DNA of 64,000 bases from Pseudoscleropodium purum (GCA_963969395.1 OZ017797.1:16244001-16308000); one strand, 5' to 3'; shown: positions 10,845 to 23,441, numbered from the stretch's first letter. Program-made: numbers and translations. The notes: generated by a model not told the origin, from the sequence alone.

Positions 10845-12330
10845 TATATAGAAAAAAATAAGCTTTTATTATTTTTGAAATTAAACCGTGCAAACTTAAA
10901 GTAGACTTTATCTATACGAATAAGTGGAAAACATTTTTAAAACTTTGACTATGTAGATTGCAAGATTATGGAGCTTGAAGTTAAAGAAATTGTTTTAGTT
11001 TGTTTTTTCTCACTCTGCCTTGTAGGGTCTACAAACTATGTCTTTTTAGAGTGAGAGTTTTGCACCACACATGGCATTATTTTCTTACAATTGCATATCT
11101 ACCCAATCATTATAGAGGTTGAATAGGAATTTAGTACATGCTACGTGAAGTTGCATGTCTTTCTTGAAAAACTCTGGACAATGAATATAACTTTTGATCA
11201 AGGCACCCAATCAAAGAAAATAAAACTATATTTACAATAAGGCAACACATATCTACACCTTGTGTTAAAATTTATAAAAGATTCGTGAAAATTTGACTTT
11301 GTAGGAATCTAATCAAATTTTTGATTCATTGTTCAACAACCACTTGATCTTTTAGGAGTCAAATAGTTGACTATATTACTAATAAAACATTAAAAAATGG
11401 TGGAGTACAAAATCTCTAAAAATGAAATACAAAAAAATTTATACACATTAAAATGAAAAATGGGAATTTTTGTTTGAACAAATGGAAATTTATTCCAAAG
11501 CAACCAAAATAAAAACTTAAAAAGAGAGGAGTTCTAAAGTTTGAAAAAGTGGTCATAATCTTGTCCTTTCAAGGTTCATAGATGAACACTCTTGGAAGCT
11601 AATTGTAAAATTTTCCAACATCATATAGTTAGAAGCCAATCATTTCATGGCTCCATTTTTCTATTTTTTGTTTTTAAAGAAATGATTTGAAAAGAAAATG
11701 ATACTAATAACCAATGTAATAAAATGCTAGTAAATTGGTACTCTAGTTGTTTTCTTCAAAGGATCTACCGTGTTTTTCTTGAACCAATTTTGAAATAATC
11801 AATCTATTTTTTACTATATAGTAATTGATATTTCAAAGCCAATGGCAACAATAGCATATTAAATCAAATTAATTGTGGATTGCTTATTGGCCCAATAGAT
11901 GTATACTTTTTTCTACAATTAACATTGAAGTCATTCACCTCCTCAAATGTACACTATTTGTACATGTTTCTTTTTCATAGCCTTTAGCAATGTACAAACA
12001 ATGTACATTTGAGGAGGTGGTCGATTTTAGAGCCCTATGCCATGTCTACTTCAAAATTTCGTAACTAATTCCATAAAGCTCCAAAACAAATGAAATGACT
12101 TGGAATAAATGCCAATTCCACTTGTCTTTCTAGAAAAATGTACTGAAAAATATTTCTAGAAATTTAACCTCCCCAAATTTTGCTTTCATTCTTAAATGGT
12201 TGATTTATGGACCTCCTACCTTGTATGACTCTTGTATTCACCCTCATTTGAAGGTTGTAGAAGCTTGTAATAATAAGAAATCTATTTGATTTGCTTCCAT
12301 TCATGATGTGTAAAAACTTCACAATTAGGG
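10845..12330. repeat. Tandem array block beta-2
   Basis: Follows beta-1 in order (landmarks near 10925, 11170, 11310, 11820) and is interrupted near 11937-12221 by a MITE related to 23863-24190. No gene is seen. Confidence 0.6.
11937..12221. mobile_element. AGGTAGGAGG MITE, left-truncated copy (T2a)
   Basis: The right end GGACCTCCTACCT and the internal sequence match 23863-24190 and 34478-34798. The left terminus is missing. Inside, 11948-12021 forms a nearly perfect hairpin: about 29-bp arms ending in TTTGTACAT/ATGTACAAA around a 25-base loop. The other copies keep a weaker version of the same hairpin. Confidence 0.65.
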
Positions 12331-13077
12331 CAAATTTACACTAGGATTCTAATCCAAGAAATTCAAATCAAGCAATCCTATTGGTTAAGAGTTAGAAATT
12401 AGACCCAAATTGTTTACACTAGGATTTGGTCTGAAATTCATTGAAATGACATGGCGCCCATATGGCACAAATTGGGAGGGAAATTTTTGGACCCAAACTT
12501 GGTCTCAAGGGCTTCAAAAGAGAGCACCAATTTTGTAGAACCAATTTCCTATTGTGGGTCCAATTTGCATTAACTGCAATTTTTGGCTTGAACAAGGTTG
12601 AGAGTTATTATTGCTGAAAATTAATAAATTTAATAAATATATAAAATTTTATTAGTAATAGTAATTAATATGAAATTTGACATGGACCTGGTGTGGCAGT
12701 CTTCTAGCCACATATTATGTATTGCATATTTTTTTTTAAATACCAAATTGGAATTTAGATTGGAAATTAATTTTTAATTAATTTTAAAATAATATTATAT
12801 TATTTTTATATTATTTTTAAAGTTTTGAAAACTTTTAACACTATTTTTATTTTCTTAAAATTAAAAATATTTTATATGTTTTTGACAAACACCAAATTGG
12901 ACCCAAATGATTTACACGTGGGTCTAAATCCAATTTCCCACAAATTTTGTTAATGAGCTACTTGGGTCCAATTAGGAGTTTCTTGAGTTCAAAATGGGGA
13001 TTTTCTAGACCCATGAACAAAACTCTTGGTCTTGGACCGTAATGTAAATCCGCCTTTACATGTGCATGTGTAATACT
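12330..13077. other. Unresolved AT-rich insert between beta-2 and R1 copy 4
   Basis: Absent from the equivalent junction in the first array unit. It contains repeats of TTTACACTAGGATT (near 12345 and 12415) and of CCAAATTGGA(C)CCAAA (near 12890), so it may be a decayed element, but I could not define its ends. No gene is seen. Confidence 0.4.
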
Positions 13078-13205
13078 CACAGCGAGGATTCGTAGATCGG
13101 GTTTGAAAAGCGTAGATTTTGTATTCCATACTTGAACCTGAACACAACCCATGAGGATCTGAGGAAATTTTGGTAGATGTGAAGGGACGCATCAGTGAGG
13201 AGTAT
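13078..13205. repeat. R1 element, partial copy 4
   Basis: Keeps the GCGAGGAT(T)CGTAGATCGGG part, the second CGTAGATTTTG, and the terminal GAAGGGACGCATC. It lacks the upstream half and the terminal hairpin. Confidence 0.65.
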
Positions 13206-13214
13206 ATTAATCCC

Positions 13215-14100
13215 AGGGCAGGCACCTAAGAACATCAATCCAACAAATTTATTAGTCTTTTAAAAATAAAAAAATTTGTTCTGAGTTTGATATTGAAATT
13301 GAAATTACAAAATAATTCTAATTTTTGCAATAGTTATCAAACTTAATGACATGAATCAAAGCTTTCACAATTAGATTGAGGAGGATGATTAGCATCTATC
13401 CTAAAATTTTCATGCAAAAATTCCAAATTTTATAGTTGACAGAGCTTGCGTGAGTTCTCGAAAAATCCAAAGTGTGTTCTTTCGTCTTTTAAAGAGAATT
13501 TTGATGGGCTTCCAATGATTGCAATCCAAAGTTCTAATTTTACACCAAGAAAAAGATAGTAATATCTTTAGTGAGTTGTTTAGTGTGTTCCATTGAAGAT
13601 GCCCTAATTGTAACCACTTCCTAAAGTCAACCCTTACATATTCTTGGCTAAAATGTAGTGCTCCAAAACCAAGACAACATGAATGCAATTCATATTCAAA
13701 ACCCATAAAAGATAACATTTTTCTTGTTTATAACAAAAATCGTCAAAAATAATACATCCGTATTTATTTAGCTAAGAAAAGTTAGGAAGTGAAAATTAAC
13801 CGGCAACAAAATAAAGTACACATTTTTATGTTTTTCTCCTAGAGGTGGAATATAAAAAAGAACATCTCTTCCTCCAAAACCTTTTCCTCTTTAAGACTTG
13901 CAATGTATTTGTGTGGTTTTGAAGCAAAATTGTTCCTTTGTACTCTTCATCAACATGGTTGATGGTAAGTAGGTGTAAGCAATTGGAGGTTTATTTATAA
14001 AGTGAAAACAAAGTGATTGGTTTTACTTTCAATATTTGCTTGCAAATTCCTTTTTGTTTGTAATGAACAAGTTACCTTTCTTGCTCTCACTTTAGTGACT
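13215..14100. repeat. Tandem array block gamma-2
   Basis: Matches 4270-5420 in order. The complementary strand keeps a 102-codon open frame (13410-13718) with an HLQWNTL...WCKIRTLD pattern. This is faintly leucine-rich-repeat-like but too degenerate to name. A short piece of the same sequence occurs in the opposite orientation at 22724-22830. Confidence 0.55.
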
Positions 14101-14787
14101 ATGAAGGTAAATGATGATATTATATAGTAACCTAAGTAGATATAGTTAGAACATGAAGTGAATCATGCAACAATCCCATTTAATATCTATTTTTCATTTG
14201 ATTTTGAAATGAAACAAAATGACTTGAAAACAACAAAACAAAAACTAGTTTAATGTATGCATTTTGAATTGTCAATATACTATCTTTTTTTTTTTCAAAG
14301 CATTTATTGCTTTTTTGGAACCAATATATTTTGACTATATAGTAATTGATATTTTAAGGCTAGTCAAGTCAACTACAAAAATAGTATATCAGATCAAGTT
14401 AATCCTAGAAAGATGCAGTTCCCTATAATCAAAGTAGTCACTAAAAAAATTTGATTAAGCTTAGTTGTTGGACCTATAGGTGTATTCTTTGGTTTTATAG
14501 TTAACAATGAAGTCATCCATGAAATTGTTTTCAAGTCTACAATGTCCTTACATGGTTAGGCCATCAAACAAACTATGTCATAGAATAAACTCAAATATGT
14601 TAGTAGTCTTGAACTTCTATGATCATCCTAAGTTCTAACCACTAAGCTTAAGCTTGAGTCAAGGTGATAATTGAGGGGCCTAAAGTTGTTACATGACACA
14701 TGGTAGAACATGTTGAGCTCCTACATTGTTGTTGCTCAAACATTCACCCTTGGTTCCACCTTGCTCATTTGTCCTCACCCTTCTTAA

Positions 14788-15577
14788 CCCCTAATTGCCT
14801 GATATGGTCGATCTGAAATTTCAGGCTCATTTTGGAATGGGCAATTAATTTTGTATGACTACTTTAAAAAAATTGGGTTAGTTTTTAGGGTTAACTATTG
14901 AAACCTTTCATTTTTCATTGAAAAGTTGAACATTTGATATTCGAGAGGTCCTTAAAGCCATGTATGTCCATTAGTGCTAGTGTAAAGCTTGCTAATTTTA
15001 CTTCAATTTCCCAACTTTGCCAATTTCACTTGATTTGAGATCTTAAAACATGTACTTATTCATTTGATTTGAAAATGGTCCCAATGGAAAGAGCTTAGTG
15101 TTTTCATGATTTTCGCCATTGAAAATTTAAATATGCAAGTGCTGATTTGGAGTTATTTGTGATTTATAGCTATAAAAAAATTTGCATTACAACAATTGCA
15201 AGGTGGATTGTGTAGTGAATTTGATAGGTTTCCATGTGAAATTAAGTTTTTAGAAAGTGGATTTTAGTGTGCTAACTCAATTTGTGGTTGTTCATGTCAC
15301 CTCCAATTCCAAAAAACTTTTATATACAAATTTTTGAAACATTGTGGAGAAAGGCAACATACTAAAAATAGAAAACATACATTTCTCTTGTTATAATCTC
15401 ACAAGTCCTATGCAATTTTTCACTCAAAATTGGTGGACTCACTAATAAGCAAGCTCTTTAAACATCCATACAGTTAAATTTTGAAAAAAATATAATTTGC
15501 TTCATTGGGGATAACTATAAGCCCATGTTTTTTTTTCATAGTCAAAACGCACTTGAAAAGGCTTGGGCATTTAGGAG
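14788..15577. mobile_element. TTAA-flanked MITE, 790 bp (M3)
   Basis: Ends CCCCTAATTGCC and GGGCATTTAGGAG, flanked by TTAA at 14784-14787 and 15578-15581. It sits inside alpha-3, splitting a segment that is continuous in other copies. Same subfamily as 36928-37731 (same internal order, near-equal length). No transposase. Confidence 0.8.
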
Positions 15578-16124
15578 TTAACAAATAAGAAGTTTGTAAT
15601 AGTAAAAAATCTTGTTCCACTTGCTTCCATTTACCCTTATGCTGATGTGTATACAACTCTTGTGCTCACCTTTGTTCAAAAGTTGGAAGCTTGTAATAGT
15701 AAGAAATATATTTGACTTGCTATTTGTATAAAGTGGGTACTCCAAAAACTACCACTTTTTGCTTATGTGTCTAGTTACTATTAACAAACTCAACAAATTT
15801 TTTATATTTTCTTGTTGGCACTCGTTGGCACTTGAAAGGAGGTTTCAATGCACAAAAGAACATGACATTTGGATACTGTATGCAAAAGTTAGGGAGGACC
15901 AAAATTTGGTTCAAAAACAGTTTCTTCCACATACTTAGGTACATAATTGATTTTGAAGATGTACATAGAATAAAGGTGTTGGATTAGGTCAGTGGCACAT
16001 TTGGGGGTGACCACCTTAACATAAATGACCCTTGAAAACACCTTTTTGCAACACAGTATCAAAGGAATACATAGATTGAGTGTTTTCAGTATCAAGAAAA
16101 CAGTTAAATTCCACCTTAATTTCA

Positions 16125-16440
16125 CGCTGATCTGATTCAAAATTTGTAGATTTGAAGGTACAGAAAGTCTGATGCACCCACGTGCAGTCGCCAGGCGAGA
16201 ATGCGTAGATCGGGTCTTAGAAGCGTAGATTTTGTATTTATTAGTTGAATCGAATCACAGTCTGACGTTGATCCGATGAATGTTCCGTAGATGTTGAGGG
16301 ACTCATGCGCATTTCCACAACGCATTCTCCACACAAAGGCTGGAGAAGACTCAGTGCACTTTCCGTAAGAGCACTTTGGTGCTTGAAGTCCTCCGAGCAT
16401 CTGCAGTGTGCTCTTGGTAAGGTAGTCTGTTAAAGCGACC
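16125..16440. repeat. R1 element, copy 3
   Basis: CGTAGAT lies at 16204, 16224 and 16287, the last as CCGTAGATG. The terminal hairpin is reduced to CTCC...GGAG near 16327-16346. Upstream similarity to copy 1 runs from about 15750. Confidence 0.65.
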
Positions 16441-16839
16441 TCTTAAGAGCTGATTGCATTTTGGGGGAGCTGAACTCCTTAAAATTATTTTTGCAGGAAA
16501 TTTTGTTGAGAAGAAAAATAGAATTGGCATTTAACGCAAGTTGTTTCATATTTTTTGGACCTTCTTGGAATTAGTTACAAATTTTTTGAAGCAGGCAATC
16601 TAAACGTCAAATGGATTATTTTTGCATTATAAAAAGAAAGAAAGAAAATAATCTACATTAGAAAAAAGATTTTTGCATTGAAACAAGGGAAGGTTGAATG
16701 GATTGGCATGCCTAACAATACGGAAAAGGGTTCATAAATTTTCTAAATCCAAGGATTGCATACCAAGACCATGGAAATGACAACCCCCACAATGGTTGCA
16801 TTGAAGCACAATTTTCCTTACAAAAGACTTTTGGCTTAA

Positions 16840-17767
16840 CCCCTAAATTCCCATTGTCCCCTCAAGGGACAAATGAGATTTTGGGCAAGTTCCTGTGGTT
16901 TCAATTTTTGGTGAATTGTTTTGAAACTTTCCCATAAGATAGAAAAACTGATTATCTACGTGGGAATATAATGTTTATTTCATTCGGTGCCCGGGAGCAA
17001 AAGTTATACCACAAAAAGCTTGAAATTGAACTTGGCGGGCAGCACAAAAAATATTGCAAAAAATCAAAATCAAAATAATAATTTTTTTCCCTGAAATATT
17101 TTCTTTTTGTCTATATGTGAAGCTTTGATTCATTCTATTTGGACTAATAATGAGGAAGTTAAAGACAATTTTGTTTTTCGGGCAATTTCAACATCTTTTT
17201 GAAAAAATAACTTGTGGGTTCATTTCTGAATGCAATTTTCACAATTTCTCACAATTTTTTTTGAGAATGTTGAGTTCAATTGCTAAAACAATCTCACCAT
17301 TGGGATTATTGTCTTTCAATCCTATCTTGGAGTTATTAACGATTTAGTTTTTTTCTAATCTTGGACCTACTTCTACTTAGCATTTTTTTAAAGAATGAAA
17401 ATCGAGATTTTTTTTTTTTTCTTTTTTAATTTTCTTTCCTAGACTTGCAACTCAATTTTTCAACATAAAAAACTTTTAAATTCAAAGACTGTAGTGCAAA
17501 AAAAATTCACAATTGGTGTTCAAAGTCGTCTAAAATTGCAAGCCAGTGTTCAAAAAAACTTTCTTTTTCAACTTTGAATGCTAATATCTTCCAATCTATA
17601 TATTCAAACTTCATGAAATTTTTACCATATGAGATAAGACAAGTAAAGTATAAGATCTTAAGGTTAGATTATTAAAAAATTACATTTTTTGTATTCTTGG
17701 ATGAACGTAGCAAAAACGACAATTTTAAGTGTTTTTTGACAAAACAATGGCCTTGGGAATTTAGGGG
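16840..17767. mobile_element. TTAA-flanked MITE, 928 bp (M4)
   Basis: Ends CCCCTAAATTCCC and GGGAATTTAGGGG form a perfect 13-bp terminal inverted repeat, flanked by TTAA at 16836-16839 and 17768-17771. The internal sequence is a diverged relative of M1 (AAAAGTTAT..CC block near 17000). Non-coding. Confidence 0.8.
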
Positions 17768-17792
17768 TTAATGTGATACCAATGTTGTTGCA

Positions 17793-17930
17793 GTGTTGCA
17801 CATTGTAGATGCTCTCACCAAATGGTTGATGGTGGGCATTTTTTGGAATCTTATTGAAATCATAAATTTTTTGAAATATAAGGTGGACCAACCCATTACC
17901 ATCCTGATTAGCGATCTAAATATCCTAGGG
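17793..17930 (+). pseudogene. Ty3/gypsy integrase core fragment
   Basis: The translated stretch has VDALTKW and, 30-odd residues later, PITILISD. These fit the first two acidic residues of the integrase core (VDxxTKW ... P..IISDxG). Expected spacing is somewhat longer, so a deletion is likely. No third acidic residue or reverse transcriptase was found nearby. The similarity is short; confidence is moderate. Confidence 0.45.
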
Positions 17931-18273
17931 ACAACTTCAAAAGGGGTGAATATTTTTTATAGGTGTGTGCTTGTTTCGCAAATTAGACCCAAGTGGAATT
18001 ATAATTTTTCAATTAAATTGTAATTTTTGTGAATTGTTGAAGTAGTTTATCCTAAAATTAAAAAACTACCCATGAGTGAAGTCATAAATGTCATATATAT
18101 CAACAACCTATAACTTCCATAGATTGTATCTATTAGCACTTGGATAATTACCAATCAATGATAGACATGTTATCCAAGTTGGAATTAATCAACAAATTTT
18201 GTCAAAAAAGTAAATGGATTTAGATGAGTCTTATGATGGTAATAGGAAGATGGCAATTATGGATTGGTCTACC

Positions 18274-18276
<3 letters not shown>

Positions 18277-18324
<48 letters not shown>

Positions 18325-18328
18325 TTTT
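18277..18328. repeat. (AT)20 microsatellite followed by poly-T
   Basis: Uninterrupted AT repeat at 18277-18316, then a T run. Confidence 0.95.
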
Positions 18329-19033
18329 GTATTTTGTAGCATTTCATGATACTATTGATCTTCTTGTTTTGAGGGTTCTTATTTGTGATGAACGACCTCT
18401 CAAAAGATTTTTTTAATCATTTTTCTTTAAGCACCAAAAAGAAGACAAAGTAAATCTAAGTTGTTTCATATTTTTTGAGCCTTTGTAGAATTAGTTATGA
18501 ATCAAAGTGAAGATCAATCATTCTTTTTTTAACACATTTTTCAATACATTTTCCAATACTCTTGTTGATAGAAGAACTTTTCAACTTTTAATTATTAAAA
18601 AGAAAAATTGACATTGTTTTGGACAAGTTCAATGTTGAAATGTTTTGAATTTGATGACATAGAAGGTTTCTTACAATAGTGTATAGATAGTGGAAGTTGG
18701 CAAGAAACTTGTTGCATTTTGAAAGAAAAGTATGCAAAACCAAAAAGAATTTCGTAGGATTAGAAATTAATTAGTGCCTTCAAAATTTGAAGATATTTTA
18801 TTTGATGCCTTTGAACACTTGACAAATTTCAATTGCCCTAGGATAATATTCACTAGCTAGTATCTAGTATAGGCGAGGTTCATACCTATGTATGAGCCCT
18901 AGAGGAGAAGATTTCAAACTTGGGGGCTCAACAACTTGGGGCAATTTTAAGGAATTTGGATGATAGGATTAAGTGAATATTAAGAATGCTTGTGCAATTC
19001 TATGGCTTTCATTTGCAACTTCTAAAATGCATT

Positions 19034-19254
19034 CACTACAAGAGAAAGGGGTGTTTAAATAAGTTCTTAAGTGTAGTCTTAGATTCAAGATTATAAGTAA
19101 TGACCTTTAAAGAGATATTCATAAAAAATTTACTAGAAATACATGTGTTTTTAGGAAGATTTTGCTAAAAATCTCCTTTAAGGTCATTTCTTATAATCTT
19201 GTGTCTTGGACTATACTTAAAAACTCGCTTAAGACACCCCTTTCTCTTGGAAAG
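19034..19254. mobile_element. CACTA-type hairpin MITE (C1), 221 bp
   Basis: Starts CACTACAAGAGAAAGGGGTG. Nearly the whole element is one long inverted repeat ending CACCCCTTTCTCTTGG, with the last bases mutated. The flanks carry the 3-bp duplication ATT (19031-19033, 19255-19257). The paralogous remnant at 21848-21860 reads AATGCATTCAATTCAT, the empty site. Start motif and duplication length fit CACTA (En/Spm) elements. Confidence 0.8.
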
Positions 19255-20212
19255 ATTCAATGAATGTTATGATAGTCTATCCAAGCCCTTGTAGAAAATC
19301 TTGCCTAGAATCTCAACTTGAACCTCTAACTCCTTGGAAATCAAACTAAGAGGCTAAAGGATATACATACAATATTCTCCATTGATTTTTGTGATATGAA
19401 TGTGGCCTAAATTTAATTATAATTTTCAATTTATAACAAGTTAAATTAGTCATTTACAAATAATGGATCCTTTTTTTTAGAGTTAGATAAAGTTGGTTGT
19501 GCATTGTGTCCTAATGTCTATAAGCAATTACGTTATAAGCATTTCATTTATATCCCAATCTTGAGTAGTCCTTGTAGGTAATGCAAGAAGAACCATTTGA
19601 AAAAGACCAAGTGAAAACTTTGATTCCTAAACTCTCTTGATCTCTCTTGATCTAAACTCCATCTTGGATGAGTAGGGAGGATCCTTGGCCTTCAAATGGT
19701 GAAGGGTTATGCTAAGTTCAATTCTTAAGGCAAGGATGCAATATAAATCAGTTCGGAATTATGCGTAATATAAAAAAATTATATTACAGGAATTTAGCAA
19801 TTTTGTTAGTGCTGATGTGCCGATTTCAATTTGGAAGAATTGGCTCATGAGAAATTGATATTATTGGAAACAAACTATTATTTTTTTTGTGATGGAGACC
19901 ACTGGGGAAAAAAATCCGGTTTATTTTTGTGGAAGGAGGAAATTAGTTGGCTAGAAGAATTCCAGAAATTTGTTTGATCCTATAAGGAGGGTTTGGTCTT
20001 CGAAAAAAATCATCATTTTCTAATATTGTGGGAATTAATTGCTTAAAAAATTAAAAAAGTATTCATTGAAAGTGAAACTACTGTAGAAGATGTTCCCTTT
20101 TCACAACAAAACTTTGAGGATGAATAGTTGCACTTTTGTCCTATATAGGAGAATAGTTTATGTCATCCATCGGTCACTTAAGTGTCCCTGGTAGTGTTAC
20201 AGGGTTAACACT

Positions 20213-20540
20213 GCTTCCCCGCTTGGTAAATCTCAGGGCAAGGGACCCCAGGGACCCACGTGTAACTTACGTGGCAGGGGCACTGTTGACAGTACACTTA
20301 TCCGACACTCAATTGGTAGATTTGGAGTCAGAATTCCGTGTGCAGTCACAGGTAGGGATGCGTAGATCTTGTTTGAAAATTGTAGATTTTGTGTTCAGGA
20401 GTGGAATCTAAACACCGTCCGACGTTGATCTGATGAACGTTCCGTAGATGTGGAGGGACGCATCCGCATTTTCATTCCGATTACAAGCGGTTTCACAGGA
20501 CCCTCGGAAGGTCAGCTGGGCTTGGGTTCACACTGAGGTC
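20213..20540. repeat. R1 element, copy 5, with NRPA2-like segment
   Basis: The left 82 bp (20213-20294) match 25304-25380 in the last exon of NRPA2 with few differences and one small gap. R1 core follows, with CGTAGAT at 20361 and 20443 and the internal direct repeat GTTGATCTGATGAA. The terminal hairpin is weak (ACCCTCGGAAGGT). It directly follows gypsy-like remnant A. Confidence 0.65.
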
Positions 20541-20929
20541 ACTCCTTTGGCTCTGTTGTGTTGGGCAGTCCAGTTGGCGAGTTTCACAAATTCACAAATT
20601 CAAATTTCATTTGAAATTCTTTATAGGAGCTTTGCCTCTTGGTTCGATGTATTGGTGCTTTTATCAATGGAAATTGTCCATTTGTTTCAAAAAAGAAAAA
20701 TGCCCAAATTTGATCACAAAAGAAATCCTTTTTTTGTACCTCTCTAGTGATGAAATAGTGTCGAAAAGTGTGTTATACCTAGTTTATATATATATATACA
20801 TACATATACATACTAGAAATAATGTCCAAAGAATTGTCAAAATCAGATTAAAAAATAGGTTCTCAAAAAATGTCTCTAAAAGCAACAAAGTACAAAATAA
20901 TCTTCTTAAAGCCTAATTGGGCTGCTTTA

Positions 20930-22290
20930 ACTACTGTCCAATGAACTTTTTGTAAGCCTTGGTGTTTGAAGTCTTCACCCAATGGTTGATGATGGACATT
21001 TTGGGTATCAATACCTTAAGATAGGCTATTTGATTTGTTTTGTTTGTTACAATGAAATCTCCTAGACCATGTGTTCCCCTATTGTGTATTTGGTATCATT
21101 GGAAAGCTCTCAATGAGGGGTGTATGGGCTTTGTTTCATGATGTTTTGACTTATGGTGTGAAATTTATTGAATTTCTAAATTTTTCTAAATTAAAAAAAT
21201 TAAAAAATTACACTTATTTTTATTTTGACTATAGCAATGGCATGGGAAACACTAGTTTTACTAAAAAAATTTATAGGTGTGTTTGTAGCATTTAATGACA
21301 CCATTGACCTTGTTCAATTGCAAGACCCTTTTTGTAGTGAATGATCTCTCAAAACATTTCTGAAGAATTTTTTCCTTCAATGCCAAGAAAAAGACAGATT
21401 AAAATCCTAGTCATTTCATTTTTTTGAACCTATCTAGAACTAATTATGAATGAAAGTGAAAATCATTCATTTTTTTTTGACACTTTTTCAACATTTTTTC
21501 CAATACCCTTATCAATAGAAGAACTTTTCAACTTTTAATTATTGAAAAATTAATTTGACATTGCTTTGGACACTTGACAAATTTTAGGACACTTAAAAAA
21601 TTTGAGGATATTTAACCCACCTCCTTTGAACACTTGGCAAATTTCAGTTGACTTGGGATAATATTTCATTGGCTTATACTTGGACAAATTGAGGTTCATT
21701 CCTAGGTATCAACCTAGCAAGACAAGATACTAGACTAGGGAGTCACTCAACAACTTGGGGCAATTTTAAGGAATTTCGGTAATATAATTAAGTACATATT
21801 GAGAATGCTTGTACAATTCCATGGCTTTGATTTGTGACTTCTATAATGCATTCAATTCATATTGTCATAGTTTGTCCAAGGCTATTGCAAAAATCCTACT
21901 TAGAATCTTAACTTGAACCTTTGGGCCCCCCAAAACCAAACCAAGAGGTTGAAGGATACACACACAATATTCTCCATTGATTCCGGTGATATGAATATGG
22001 CCTCAATTGAATTATAGTTTTCAAATTATGATGAGTTAAATTGGTCATTTTCAAATAACAAATTATTTTTCCTTTAATTGTGCATTATATCAATTTTTAG
22101 AATGTAAATGTGAAAACAATATTTCCTATCTTCCTACATAAGAAAAATATCCACCAATTCATACTATGTAGCATCTGTTCCCAAATTGCTTAAATGATTG
22201 GTTATTGGTGCCTCCATCTTATCAAGGTAAGGTAGGCAAATCCATACTTCGTCCCTTTAAGAATTTGTGCCTCATGTACCAGTGGTGCAC
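20930..22290. mobile_element. Ty3/gypsy-like remnant, copy B
   Basis: Paralogue of 17772-20212 (see there), lacking the CACTA MITE. The integrase-like start is recognisable at the DNA level near 20960 (TCACCCAATGGTTGATGATGG) but the frame is broken. Between this copy and R1 copy 6 the sequence is unlike that of copy A. Confidence 0.5.
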
Positions 22291-22384
22291 ATTTGCTTTC
22301 TAGAATGTACTCCATTGATACATGGGAGACGGAATTAGGTACGAGTGGGAATGGGTGCGTCTCCCTTAGAGGAGCTCCAAAAGA

Positions 22385-22735
22385 ACAGATCCCAGGGATC
22401 CACGTGTCCGTGGCAGGGGCACGTGTTGTCCACTGCCCTTACTCAGAGTTGGTAGATTTGGAGGCACAGCAAGCCAGACGTCCTGTATCCCGGTGTGCAG
22501 TCATCAGGCGAGGATGCGTAGATCGGGTTAGAAAAGCGTAGATTTTTCATTCTGTAGTGGAATCTGAATACAGTCTGATGTTGATCTGATGAAAGTTTCG
22601 TAGATATGGGTGGACTCATGCGCATTTCCATTCAGATTGCGAAAAGGCTTCACAGGACCCTCCGGGGCCGCGGAGGGTTGGCCTGCCTGAAACTCTTGGT
22701 AAGGAGTAATCCCACCCAAGAGCATCTTCAATGGA
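22385..22735. repeat. R1 element, copy 6
   Basis: Begins with CCAGGGATCCACGTGT and GTGGCAGGGGCAC, a shorter version of the segment shared with NRPA2. The core has CGTAGAT at 22517, 22537 and 22599. The terminal hairpin is ACCCTCCG...CGGAGGGT (22657-22678), followed by GCCTGCCTG. It runs into a piece of gamma sequence at 22724-22830. Confidence 0.65.
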
Positions 22736-22930
22736 ACAACTCTCTAAGTATATAGCTTGGTGTAAAATTAGGATTGTGAATATTATCGTTGGAAGTCTTT
22801 CGGGTGGATAGTATTGTGTTTTGAGTTTCATTGAGATTTAAATTTAAGATTTCAAAATTTTAATATTTTCATTCTCCCCTCTCCCTCTTGTAATTTCTAG
22901 AAACCAACTTATTGACAATCGATATGGGAC

Positions 22931-23049
22931 AATTCATCTTGTATCCATATCTAGTATTGTATTTATATCTGATATTGTATCCATATTTGATATCATATTC
23001 AATATTTAGTATATATTTGTATACGATACTGTATCCATATCCAATATTC
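22931..23049. repeat. Degenerate minisatellite (about 17 bp, TATTGTATCCATATC)
   Basis: Six or seven imperfect units of a TATTGTATCCATATCTG type motif. Open frames on both strands here are by-products of the repeat. Confidence 0.6.
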
Positions 23050-23368
23050 ATTTTGACGGCTCATATTAAATCTCACAAGATCAACGACTTGTGATTTTTT
23101 GTGGAAATCAACGGCAATTTCAAGGTTAATCATTTAAAAAAAAAATCAACAACCTGTAAATTTTTTGAGAGAGGAGACCAACTAATACAAACCAAGAGGT
23201 GGTGCCTTTCTTTTTAGTAGATAGTGCATCACATCACAAAACTATACATGTAGATACAATAAAATTTGGATTTGAAAGTTTAATTAACAACTGAAAAACA
23301 ACTCATTGAAAGCAAGCTAGAAGATTAAAAAAATAAATCAAAGTGTCATGACAAGTCATCCTTAAGAG

Positions 23369-23434
23369 AGAAAATCCATAGAAATGGCATGGCAAATTTA
23401 CAAAAAAATGACAAGCCATTTCTACGGATTTTCT
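23369..23434. repeat. 20-bp inverted repeat hairpin
   Basis: AGAAAATCCATAGAAATGGC and GCCATTTCTACGGATTTTCT pair at 19 of 20 positions around a 26-base loop. It ends 3 bp before the TTAA that flanks MITE M5. Confidence 0.7.
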
Positions 23435-23441
23435 TTATTAA

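Larger units (their letters stand above)
14105..16440. repeat. Tandem array block alpha-3
   Basis: Third alpha copy, interrupted by a TTAA MITE at 14788-15577 and ending in R1 copy 3. From 15650 to 16330 it aligns well with 1730-2410 of alpha-1. No gene is seen. Confidence 0.6.
17772..20212. mobile_element. Ty3/gypsy-like remnant, copy A
   Basis: A decayed element paralogous to 20930-22290: blocks near 18450-18610, 18820-19030 and 19260-19470 match 21400-21560, 21640-21850 and 21860-22070 in the same order. It contains an integrase-like frame (separate entry), a CACTA MITE and an AT microsatellite. The stretch 19980-20160 recurs at 61925-62110. No long terminal repeat or primer binding site could be defined. 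Confidence 0.5.

Noticed and set aside
13410..13718. 102-codon frame as a resistance-type leucine-rich-repeat gene
   Set aside because: Only a loose LQWN-like similarity, the paralogous block is full of stops, and no other domain is near.
16840..17767. piggyBac transposase within a TTAA MITE
   Set aside because: All TTAA elements seen are under 1.1 kb with no coding frame; only the ends and duplications resemble piggyBac.
22869..23094. Y/I-rich frames on both strands
   Set aside because: They are created by the TATCCATAT minisatellite.
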